Notes under the pieces: generated by a model
Database searches by the model: none
What the model was told of the DNA's origin: nothing
The model's input: the letters and a program-made list of their open reading frames with translations, nothing else
NCBI GenBank assembly: GCA_024291935.2
Contig: CM044306.1
Location: forward strand, 4,288,501 to 4,352,500
Direction: 5' to 3'
DNA length: 64,000 bases
Source of the DNA: Okapia johnstoni
Lineage: Eukaryota > Chordata > Mammalia > Artiodactyla > Giraffidae
Shown here: positions 11,204 to 20,925 of the stretch, piece by piece
Layout: each line of letters opens with the position of its first letter
Position numbering within the stretch: the stretch's first letter is position 1
Made by a program: the position numbers and the translations under genes

Positions 11204-11811
11204 ATCATGAGCAGTATTCCATTGTATGTATCTATCATGTGGTTTTTATCCATTCCTCTGTCCAGACATCAAGGTTGTTTCCATGTCCTGGCTACAGAGA
11301 GTAGTTCTGCTATGAACATAGCTGTGCAGGCATCGTTTTGAATTCCAGTTTTGTCTGGGTATATCCCCAAGGAGTGGGATTGCTGGATCATACGGTAGCT
11401 CTATTTTTAGTTCTCTGTGGACCCTCCCTACTGTTTTCCTTAGTGGCTGCACCAACTTACGTTCCCACCAGCAGCGTAGGAGGGTTCCTTTTTCTCCACA
11501 CCCTCTCCAGCATTTGTTATTTGTAGACTTTGTCATGATGACCATTCTGACTGGTGTGAGGTTGTACCTCACTGTAGTTTTGATTTGCATTTCTCTAATA
11601 GTTAGTGATGTTGAGCATCTTTTCACATGCCTGCTGGCCATCTGTATGTCTCCTTTGGAGAAATGTCTATTAAGGTGCTTCTGCCTATTTTGGGGGAATA
11701 TATGCATGTATAACTGAGTCACTTTGCTGTACAGGAGACATCAGCACAACATTGTCAATCAACTATACTTTCATAAAAATATATAATTTAATTTCAAAAA
11801 AAGGTCATGAG
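11204..11811 (+). repeat. 5'-inverted (twin-primed) L1 with ORF2 remnant
   Basis: The left part (about 11212-11697) is L1 on the reverse strand and encodes the ORF2 C-terminus in an open frame at 11246-11722, with the hallmark [12 protein letters not shown] and [12 protein letters not shown] segments. The right part (about 11700-11803) is the L1 3' terminus on the forward strand with an A-rich tail. TSD tcatgag lies at 11205-11211 and 11805-11811. This structure is the known product of twin priming. The ORF2 piece lacks the endonuclease and reverse transcriptase catalytic regions. Confidence 0.85.
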
Positions 11812-11925
11812 TTCTTCAAGAACAATAACTAGATTTTTTTCTTCTTTACTACCGGCCAAGAGCCTAATCCAGTGCTTTGCACTTAGTAGGAGTTCAACCA
11901 TCATATTTACTGAGTTGAATTTCAC
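11812..11925 (+). repeat. L2/MIR-like 3' end, interrupted by the L1
   Basis: Contains the L2-type terminus gcacttagtaggagttcaac. The preceding gagttcttcaagaac block continues, across the L1 insertion, from sequence left of 11204. Confidence 0.6.
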
Positions 11926-13229
11926 TGAGCAAGCCAAGTTTCAGAGGCTCCATGCCCTAATTAGAAAAATTCTTCTGGAGAGGATAAAGGCTTGGAGGAG
12001 GAGGTTGTCAGGAGACCCATGTTCCCAGCTTGGCAGGAGATAGACAAAGGGTTCAATGGACTCATTTGCATTTGTTTTGCATAAATATGCGAGCTGAGTG
12101 GCTGAGCTGGTGTCTCTAAGTATGTCAAATGGCAACTGACTGTGTTTTCAAGTAGGACATTCAGGATCTGACAAACAGGCAGGAGATTCCCACCCCCGAA
12201 AGAAGACTCTTCATCTGTCCTGGTTATGGGGAGACACCCCGAATCTGGCTGAGCAAACGTCCCTGGACTGGGCCCTCCCTGCGCTCTGGTCACTGCCAGC
12301 CACTTCCCCACGCTCAACCCCCACTGAGACCTTGGCAAGCCTGCCTAAGGTGTGGTAACTTCCAACAAGGCCCCGTTGACAGAGCCTAAAACAAACCTCC
12401 CTGTTCACACAGGAGTTCGTGGATGGAAAGAGCCAACTTGGGATACTGGCTAAGGCTCCCAGGGCAGAAGAGAAGTTTCTAACAGAAAACAGAATTTGAA
12501 AAAAAAAAAATCATCTTTTCTGGAGCCAACGCGGAGTGCTAGGAAGGCTCAGACACACCATAGAATTTTTTTTCTTTCCCAGTTAATCCGGTCACCCTGA
12601 TTTGCATGGGATTTGCATAAACAGCACGATGTATTCAAGCAGCTCTCACTTCGAGAGCCAAGATTAAGGTTGTGGATTTGTCCCACCCACGGTAGTTTTG
12701 TTCAACTTCCACTGTGGAGAAGCTCAGGGGCACCTAAAATAGCTCTTTATATACTGAAGGGGGTGAAAAGGATACAGATGATGATGGAGAAATGGACGGG
12801 ACCTGGGGCCAGGGGTGGGGCACCCTGTCCTGCCTCCCAGGAGGGGAGGTTGAACAATATGAATTTTAAAGTCGCTCCCAGCTCTGGAATTCTATCAGTC
12901 TCTGCAGGGTGCCAGGCACCAGAGGGCTGGCCTCCCTAGAGCCTGGGATGACCCTGGGAGGGAGATGTACTGAGGCCAGGTCCAGGCTGAGCTAATATTT
13001 GTGGAAGGCTTTTCTTTGACAGCCACTGTCATGTGGGGGAAGGGAGGAGACGTGACCGGAGTGGACAACGGGAGGGATGGGCAGGAGGGAATGTGGATTT
13101 CTTCCACTGGCCCCACCACCAGCACCCTTTGCCCATGAAACTGTGATAAGCCCTTTAAAAGGCTTTCACTTAGGAACATCTTTCAACTGAAAGCTATCAA
13201 GCCTTTCCTGGTCCTCGAATAAGGGACAG
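11926..13229. other. Single-copy DNA with octamer motifs
   Basis: ATTTGCAT octamers lie at 12064-12071, 12600-12607 and 12611-12618. An A-run is near 12500. No gene or repeat recognised, so this is candidate conserved non-coding sequence. Confidence 0.4.
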
Positions 13230-13760
13230 GAACTCCTTGGAAGAAAAGCTATGACAAACCTGGACAGTTATTGAAAAGCAGAGACACCACTTTGCTGACA
13301 AAGGTCCACATAGTCAAAGCTATGGTTTTTCGAGTCGTCATGTACAGATGTGAGAGTTGGACCATAACGAAGGCTAAGTGCTGAAGATTAATGCTTTGGA
13401 ACTGTGGTGCTGGAGAAGACTCTTGAGAGTCCTTTGGGCTGCAAGGAGATCAAACCAGTCAATCCTAAAGGAAATCATCCCTGAATATTCATTGGAAGGA
13501 CTGATGCTGGAGCTGAACCTCCAATACTTTGGTCACCTGACGTGAAGAGTCGACTCTTTGGAAAAGACCCTGATGCTGGAAAGGCTGAAGGCGGGAGGAG
13601 AAGGGGACGAAAGAGGATGAGATGGTTGGATGGTATCACCGACTCAATGGACATGAGTTTGAGCAAACTCCAGGAGATTGTGAAGGACAGGGAAGCCTGC
13701 TGTACTGCAGTCCATGGGGTCTCAAAGAGTCGGACATGACTTAGCAGCTGAACAACAACT
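13230..13760 (+). repeat. BovB LINE 3' end
   Basis: Forward, 5'-truncated BovB. It runs from the ctccttggaagaaaagctat block through the reverse-transcriptase C-terminal region (tgctggagaagactcttgag, gaagactgatgctggag-like, gatggtatcaccgactcaat) to the terminal gagtcggacatgacttagc. The reading frame is broken by stops and indels. Confidence 0.95.
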
Positions 13761-15235
13761 CAGAAGCACTTGGCATGGGTCAATTGTCACGTTGCAACTC
13801 CCAATGTCAGGCCTGACTTGGGGCACTTCCAAAGGTGCCTTCCCACCCACCACTGGTTCTCCCAGTGCCCATAGGACCTTTGACATTTCCTGTGTTTCAG
13901 GCTTGGAGGTAGTTGCCTTGGCCCAAGCTCTTGGAGTGCCCACCCAGATGGCCCAGCCTTGGCTTCCACATTGTTCCAAGAAAGGTCCTGGTAAAACAAG
14001 CAAAGGAAGCAAGCTTCCAAGAGCCGAGTGGACATCCCGCAGGACAGAGACGAGGAGGGATGGGGGAGCAGTGTCCAAGGTCCCTGTTTCTTCCTCCCCA
14101 AGGCCCCCTACATGTGCAGCGAACACGACGCTGAGTGCTAAGTGGGCGGCTGAGCACCTGATACACCCAGACTCCAGGAAAGCCTGCCCTGAGAGGAGGA
14201 GAGGGGAGGGCAGGGAAAGGGAAAGGACTGGGACCCTGGGACCTTCCTGGCTTGGCCTCATTAGGCACCACTCACTTTGTCTTCATAAAGCCGAGTAGGT
14301 CATCTCTCTACCCCAGAACGTCACGGCCGAGGGGGAAAGAGAACTGGATGAGAGGAAAGCAAACAAGCAAGCCCAGAACACTGGTGTCTAGGTCTGACCC
14401 TTCGGGCTGGAACCTGAAGCACTTGTTGAAGTCATTTTCATTTTCTTGGGGTTTTGCTTGTCCATCTTCCTTATGAAATGGAGATGTGAAAAGTCTGCCT
14501 TACTTATCCTCCCAAGGCGGTCGAGAAGCACAATGGCAGCCTCGCAGGTGCTGATGGGAACAAACAGCTATCAGGCACTCTCAGGCCCCTGGCCTAACTC
14601 TTGCCTCTGAAAACAGATGTCTCTGAAATTTCTTCCAACTTGTCCGCAAATTCAGAGTTACGCTGATCATCCTGAATTTGATTTCCCTTGAACATTTTAT
14701 GATCCATTTCATCTTCTTCCTTTATTTCCTTTTTTTTTTTCTTTCCTGAAGGATACTGAAAAAAAGGAACTAGGGATTCCTGGTTTTTTTCTATCTACAT
14801 GCAGCTTTTTTAACAGCTGGTAGGATATACACGCCTGACCCATGGGAACAATAACTCATCATGACCTTATGGCTTCAGAAAGCCCTTTGTGATTCAGTGA
14901 ATCTAAAATAAAAAAGATTTTCCCCAAAGGAGTAGGGTTTTGACTTTCCATGGTCTTACAATGCCCAGGAACCAAACTTGCCTACTAAGATGTGAAACAG
15001 AAAGGCCTGTTCCCATTTTGGACACTGACCTCCTATCACACTTTAGATGCCCATGGATTACTTAGCCCAACTTTAAACAGTTTCTAATAACTTTAATGAC
15101 TCTGCTTCACTTCTCTCTTTTTATAAAGTAGCCAGGAGGCTCAAAAGATTAAACCTGAGGAAGCTTTCCCAATGCCTTTCAGCTGGTCTCCCACTTAAAG
15201 CCTGTTTTCCTCTGAAATCCTTGGATCTCCACGGC
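13761..15235. other. Single-copy DNA
   Basis: Largest repeat-free stretch in the first 15 kb. Open frames at 13714-14298 (+) and 13722-14261 (-) are in opposite orientations, and both begin or end in the neighbouring BovB, so neither is called. A T-run lies near 14731. No gene recognised. Confidence 0.45.
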
Positions 15236-15442
15236 CATGCTAAGTCGCTTCAGTGGTGTCCGGCTCTTTGTGACCCCATGGACTGTAGCCCACCAGGCTC
15301 CCCTGTCCGTGAGATTCTCCAGGCAGGGACACTGGAGTGGATGGCCATTTCCTTCTCCAGAGGATCTTCCCCACCCAGGGATCGAATCCTCATCTCTTGC
15401 ATCGCAGGCGGATTCTTGACTGCTGAGCCACCAGGGAAGCCC
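15236..15442 (-). repeat. Bov-tA SINE
   Basis: Reverse-strand full-length copy, from the BovB-derived gctaagtcgcttcagtggtg to the tRNA-derived gagccaccagggaagccc. Confidence 0.94.
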
Positions 15443-16145
15443 TGAAACCAATGAACCCCAGTTATTTATTTACAGAAGGTTGGGATGTTCTTCTTTCCAT
15501 CATGAAATGTTGCCAAAGTCCAGGAGCAGGGGGGATATGGGGAGGGAAAAAAAAACCCATATTGTTGCAATCCCCGCCTCCCCCTCGGTCATTAATTGTC
15601 TCTTGCTGGGAGCCCTCCCTGCTCTGGGGTAAGCATGTGTCAAACACATTTCCCTCCTCTCAGCACTGGCCAAGGGTGTGTTAGCCTCTTAGTTTTGAAA
15701 CCCCCTCTCTGAGACACAGGGAGAGACCAGAGGAAGGGGGGGGGGGGCAGATGACAGCCGTGCGGCAGGCTGGGGTCAGGCTCTGGGCTAAAGCCTGCAA
15801 GTCAGAGGAGGGGAGGGCGGTCAGCCTTTCTGCAGGGAGCAGCTGGTGGCTGGGCAGGCCGAAGGGACCCACCTTCGGTGGTGACCGGACGTGAGGAGGC
15901 TGCAGACTCAGCTGGGGGTCTCCTTGCATGTTGCGGCGCCGATCTTCACTCCACCCCCCACCCCCACCCTCGCTCATTCTCAGCAGCCCCCCATCAACAC
16001 CCCCAACACGGCTGCTTCCCCTCCCAGCTGTTTTGAATTCTTCCAAGAAAGCAAAGTTGAAAAATCCTTCCTGGATGTTGATTTCTCCTGGAGGGACCAC
16101 AACATACATCACCAAGGGACCAGAACCAGGAGGTTCTTCTCTTTT
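15443..16145. other. Single-copy GC-rich DNA
   Basis: A run of 12 G at 15736-15747 and a C-rich stretch near 15950. The 144-codon minus-strand frame at 15681-16115 spans these homopolymers and matches nothing known. Confidence 0.45.
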
Positions 16146-16376
16146 TCAAAAAATTTCATTTATTTCTTTATCTTCGGCTGGGCTAGGTCTTCGTTGCTGC
16201 GTGGGGTTTTCTCCAGTCGCAGTGAGCAGCGGCTGCTCTTCGCTGTCGTGCCTGGGCTTAGTTGCTCTGGGATCTTCCCAGATCAGAGATCGGGGATCTT
16301 CCTGGATCAGGGATCGAACCTGTGTCTCCTGCATTGGCAGGTGAATTCTTAACACCTGAGCCACCAGGGAAGCCCT
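16146..16376 (-). repeat. CHR-type SINE with internal duplication
   Basis: Reverse CHR-2-like copy ending in gccaccagggaagccc. About 25 bp around 16270-16315 (gatcttcccagatcagagatc, then gatcttcctggatcagggatc) is tandemly repeated inside the B-box region. Confidence 0.88.
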
Positions 16377-17436
16377 AGTCTGTTGTTTGGGGCAGACACA
16401 ATCTGGGGCTTCCTTAATCAGCTCTGCTCACGGGCTGGCATCTCAGAGCTGTTCCCCATGCATGAGATCCCAGTCAGCTTCAGCAATTCTCCTCAAGGAA
16501 TTGGACACACCAGGTTGTCTTCTGCCTCCTGTCTTAGCCCTCTCTTCCCTCTGGCCCCAGCAACACCAAAAGAAGTCAAATTCTTCTTGCAGGTCAAGAT
16601 GGACTCAAAGAGATGCTGTTTCTTCAAGATACTGGAGAATATTCTCAGGATCTGGAGTGGGAGTCATCAAGCCTTCCTTTGGTTTCACCCCAGGTTCTCC
16701 CCTTTGTAGGATTACACACAGCATCTCCCACCCTTCACTGGTCTCATCCCTGCCTGGTCCTTGGGATGCACTGTAAAACTTGCTGGGAAGTGATGATCAC
16801 CACCTGGTACAGCATGACAGCACTACTAAGGTGCCAGCCATAGAGGCAGAGAGGTCTTTGTGCAAATTTTCTCTCTTAGTCGTCTTATCTGCATGATCCA
16901 TCTTATCCGAACATCACAAGCTATAGGGTCATCATCCCTAAAGTTATTTTTTAAATTAATTTTTAAAACACTGAATGAGATTATGTATGTAATCATGTTG
17001 TAAAATATGCAAAGTGCACAAGGCGCTCAAGAAATCTTACTTTATTATTGCAAAGAAAGTTAAAAGTGGTTATGTTCCTGACCAGGTTTCTTGGCCTTTT
17101 GTAACCAATAGACATTGAGCAGAGGCCAGACAAGAAATTCAGGCAAGGCTTTTCTGGGCCCCTGCTGCTGCAGGAGGGGGAGCAAGAAGAAACAATACGT
17201 CCCCTTACTTGTTTCCCGAGGTGGTGGAGGGAGCTGGTTCCCTACATGGGGTGAGGGTAGAGGTGTGTCCAGGGGTCAGGCTGGAGGAGGAGCGTAGGTG
17301 GTTTGCCCACCGATTTCATGGTGATACGTGCAGTGGGCATGCACAGGACCCGGCTTTTGCTCCCAGCTCTTCAGAAGTGGCAGTTGGACTTTTTGGTCTT
17401 TTTGTGTCTTGTTATGCTGTGATGATGGTGGTGGTG
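16377..17436. other. Single-copy DNA
   Basis: No gene or repeat recognised. Two overlapping + frames (16383-16709, 16387-16776) are in different phases and match nothing known. Confidence 0.45.
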
Positions 17437-17546
17437 GTTTAGTCGCTCGGTTGTGTCTGACTCTTTGCGACCCCATGGACTGTAGCCCGCCAGCCTCCCC
17501 TACCCATGGGATTTTCCGGGCAAGAATACTAGAGTGGGTTGCCATG
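17437..17546 (-). repeat. BovA/Bov-tA SINE fragment
   Basis: BovB-derived 3' portion only (agtcgctcggttgtgtctga to gagtgggttgccatg). The tRNA head is missing. A short GGT/GAT run lies just to its left. Confidence 0.88.
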
Positions 17547-18498
17547 CAGAATCTGCCACAAACGCATGTGCACACAGTTGTTGTTCGTCCCTAATAGTTT
17601 TTTTGCATTTCGTTGCTGGAGGAGACATTTGTCCGGGTACAAGTGCTACAGCAAAGGGTCCCAGGTCCCAGCCTGTCTCCGGAAGAGTGACATCTGTAAG
17701 CGCCTGTTGGATCCACCGCGTTTCCCAGTGCCATCTCCTGGCCATATTGCTCCTCCTGCCTTGTTCAAGGTCGTCTCCTCTCTGGGCCAAGAGCACCCAC
17801 GTGCCCCCCAGCCACAAGCCCTTCACCATTGCATGAAAACTCAGCACAAAGGGAGACGAGGCAAAAACAAAACAACCCAAAACACAAAAAGCCAGCATCT
17901 GGCTCTCCACGGATGCTCGCTTTACTTCCGTCCGGCCCATCGCCCGCCTCTGCACTGACTGTACAGCTGTCCTTCCCACCACACTCAGCCCCAGCATCTG
18001 GCCTGTCCCCCCGGGCCGGCATCTCGAACCCCAGTCACAGCCGGCTCCTCCAGGCAGCCCGAGGCCCGACACCACCTGGAAAGAAAACCCTTCTCTCGGT
18101 GGAAACTGCACGGGGCGCCCCTGCCCCGTCCCTGCCGCCCCCCCCCCGCCCCCCGACGCTGTCCTACTACTGCTTCCGAGTGGTGCATCGGGCCAAAACA
18201 AACAGCTCGCGAGGCCAGTGCTCCAGCAAGCAGCTGCAGCCCCGGGTTGGCAGGCTGTTTCAGGAAGCCCCTGCCTCCCCCCACCTCCTCGCCCAGGGAG
18301 CCCTCCTGCAAGACTCCAGAAACCGGGCCGAACCTTCTCATTAGCCCTGGCATGCAGCCTGACCTCATGCTCTGCGGGATCTGGGGCCCCCACACCCCCA
18401 CACCACACCCCTGCTGTGATTCTCGTCCACCTTCTGTGTGTCGGGTGCCTGAAGCCTGGGAATCACTCTGTCCTCTCTGAGAAAGGGGAGGGTGGTCT
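17547..18498. other. Single-copy GC-rich DNA with CpG-rich patch
   Basis: 17920-18215 holds about 22 CpG dinucleotides by eye in a GC-rich context, including a C-run near 18140. The 302-codon minus frame (17500-18408) starts in this GC-rich DNA, runs into the SINE fragment and overlaps a 222-codon frame in another phase, so it is attributed to composition. Confidence 0.45.
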
Positions 18499-18857
18499 GT
18501 GGTGCTGGAGAAGATACCTGAGAGTCCCTTGGGCTGCAAGGAGATCCAACCAGTCCATCCTAAGGGAAACCAGTACTGAATATTCATGGGAAGGACTGAT
18601 GCTGAAGCTGAAGCTCCGATACTTTGGCCACCTGATGCAAAGGGCCGACTCAATGGAAAAGACTGTAATGCTGGGAAAGATTGAAGGCGGGAGGAGAAGG
18701 GGATGACAGAGAATGAGGTGGTTGGAAGGCATCACCAACTCAATGGACATGAGTCTGAGCAAACTCTGGGAGATAGTGGAGGACAGAGGAGCCTGGCGTG
18801 CTACAGTCCATGGGGTCACAAAGAGTTGAACACGACTGAGCGACTGAACAACAACAA
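18499..18857 (+). repeat. BovB LINE 3' end, truncated
   Basis: Starts inside the reverse-transcriptase C-terminal region (ggtgctggagaagatacctg) and runs to the 3' end with a CAA-rich tail. Confidence 0.94.
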
Positions 18858-18924
18858 TAAGTCAGCTAATGTAGAAAATGTTTTACTTGTGTTTTCCCCT
18901 TTAAACTCTATAAAGCCATAGGTA

Positions 18925-19032
18925 TTGATTATCCCCATCTTATATCTAAGACGCTGAGGCCCCAAAGACATGTGTCTTGCTCAAGGTCACTCAGTTGATA
19001 ACAGGCAGAACACAAGCCTTCTGGCTTCAGGG
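18925..19032 (-). repeat. MIR SINE
   Basis: Reverse MIR blocks: gattatccccatcttatatc, tcttgctcaaggtcactcag, aacaggcagaacacaagcct. Confidence 0.75.
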
Positions 19033-19227
19033 TCAGAAACTTCCCATCAAGTTGCTGCCACTGCCAGTAGCTTTGGGACTGCCGCTATAACTTACATACT
19101 TAGTCCCATCATCTAAGCCATCTATAGGCTCAGGGGCCCCCATCCAAATCAGTTAAACAATCCGCATGCATCGTTTCGGCTAAAGTTGGCAGTCCTTAAC
19201 TTTGATGCTCTTAGGAGCTACTTGATA

Positions 19228-19543
19228 GTGGCAATGGCGGTGGATGAGGTGGGTGGTGGTCGCAGCGGTGGTGGTGGTTATGGTCAAGTTGGTGACGGCG
19301 GGTGGTAGTGATGATGGTGGTGGTAATACTGATGGTGATTATGGTGGTGATGAGCTGATGGTGATTATAATAGTGATAGTGATAGCGGTGATGATGGTGG
19401 CGGCGGTGGTGGTGATGGAGGTGATGATAAGTTGATGGTGGTTGTGATAGTAGTAGTGATAGCGGTGGCGGGGATGGTAGTGATGGTGCTGGTGATGATG
19501 GTGCTCATGGTGGTCTAACAAGGATGAAGGTGGTGATGATTCC
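19228..19543. repeat. Imperfect GGT/GAT trinucleotide tract
   Basis: About 315 bp built almost only of TGG, TGA and GCGG-type triplets on the + strand, with irregular order. It yields long low-complexity open frames on both strands that are not genes. Confidence 0.92.
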
Positions 19544-19545
19544 AT

Positions 19546-20003
19546 GTTCTGGTTACAGTGGGAATAATCCAAGACATAAATAAGCCAGTTAATTAGCCTT
19601 CTCTGTCTCTAAAATCCTCCCTTGCCTCCCACACTCCACCTCCTCATCTTTTGATTTTGTAAAACGTGTCCCGAGTTCCGAACTTTTGTGTGCTGGTAGG
19701 AGCATCTGTAAGATGATATGACAGCCTTGTATTTATTTATTTTTGGAAAGCTGTAAGGGAAACAGCTTCTCTTATTTAAACAAAACAGAGTCCCCAAAGC
19801 CTCAAAACTGGAGGCCCGCTCCCCAGGCGGGAAGAAGGGGCTGAGTGAGCCGGGCTGCCCCTGTCCCCGGTGTCTCTCCCTCCGACTCCCACACCCACAG
19901 TCCGGTCAGCCCTGCTGTGACCTACTGCCCATCATGCAGAGCTCGGGCCTGAGTGCTGGCTGCCATCTGCTCCCTTGGTTCCCTTCAGCCCAATTGAGAG
20001 GCT
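19546..20003. other. Single-copy DNA
   Basis: No gene or repeat recognised. Confidence 0.45.
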
Positions 20004-20445
20004 GGAATTTAAATGCTGCTGCTGCTGCTAAGTCGCATCAGTCGTGTCCGACTCTGTGCGACCCCATAGACGGCAGCCCACCAGGCTCCCCCGTCCCCGG
20101 GATTCTCCTGGAAAGAACACTGGAGTGGGTTGCCATTGCCTTCTCCAGTGCATGAAAGGGAAAAGTGAAAGTGAAATTGCTCAGTCATGTCCGACTCTTA
20201 GCAACCCCATGGACTGTAGCCTACCAGGCTCCTCCGTCCATGGGATTTTCCAGGCAAGAGTACTGGAGTGGGGTGCCACTGCCTTCTCCAGTGCATGAAA
20301 GGGAAAAGTGAAAGTGAAACTGCTCAGTCGTGTCCAACTCTTCTCGACCCCACAGACGGTAGCCTACCAGGCTCCTCCGTCCATGGGATTTTCCAGGCAA
20401 GCGTACTGGAGTGGGTTGCCATTTCTTTCTCCAGGAATTTAAATG
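20004..20445 (-). repeat. Bov-A2 SINE with three BovA units
   Basis: Three head-to-tail BovA monomers on the reverse strand, joined by gtgcatgaaagggaaaagtg linkers. The repeat period is about 143 bp (ccttctcca at 20139 and 20282). A GCT-rich lead is at 20014-20030. The perfect 12-bp TSD ggaatttaaatg lies at 20004-20015 and 20434-20445, so all three units arrived together. Confidence 0.96.
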
Positions 20446-20712
20446 AGAAAGAGACAAACAGAGATGGAGAGACAGAGAGGCCGAAAAAAGAAACCCAAAA
20501 TGAAAGCAGAACACGGGACGTTTAGCCAACATCCAGGTTGCAAAGCTCTCTTCTCTGAACCTTCACAGCAAACTCACTCCCAGGCTTCCTGGCTGTGTCT
20601 CAGTCCTCACACTTAGAACAATTTAGAAGACCTCTCCCAGGGACCACACTCCCCAGAGTTCCTGACTTGTCCCCATGAGGAAGGGGTCAGAGGGCTTATT
20701 ATATACATTCCT

Positions 20713-20925
20713 CTACTTCTGACTCAGTGGTAAAGAATTTGCCTGCAATGCAGGAGACGTGGAGATGCGGGTTCAGTCCCTAGATCAGGAAGATCCCCTG
20801 AAGGAGGAAATGGCAACCCACTCCAGTATTCCTGCCTGGGAAATTCCCTGGACAGAGGAGCCTGGCGGGCTACAATCCATGGGGTTGTAGAGTCAGACTC
20901 GACTGAGCGACTGCAAACTACTTCT
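20713..20925 (+). repeat. Bov-tA SINE with TSD
   Basis: Forward copy lacking roughly the first 15 bp of the tRNA head. TSD ctacttct at 20713-20720 and 20918-20925. Confidence 0.92.

Noticed and set aside
13714..14298. 194-codon plus-strand open frame
   Set aside because: It starts within the BovB 3' end and is mirrored by a 179-codon minus frame over the same DNA. No recognisable domain.
17500..18408. 302-codon minus-strand open frame
   Set aside because: It lies in CpG/GC-rich DNA, overlaps a 222-codon frame in another phase and + frames of up to 171 codons, ends inside a SINE fragment, and shows no domain I recognise.
19244..19572. Low-complexity Val/Gly/Asp frame (+) and His/Tyr-rich frame (-)
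   Set aside because: These are direct translations of the GGT/GAT trinucleotide tract, not proteins.
20004..20445. Possible CRISPR-like array because of the regular 143-bp repeat
   Set aside because: Units are BovA SINE monomers with one outer TSD in a mammalian genome. The repeat length and absence of spacers exclude CRISPR.
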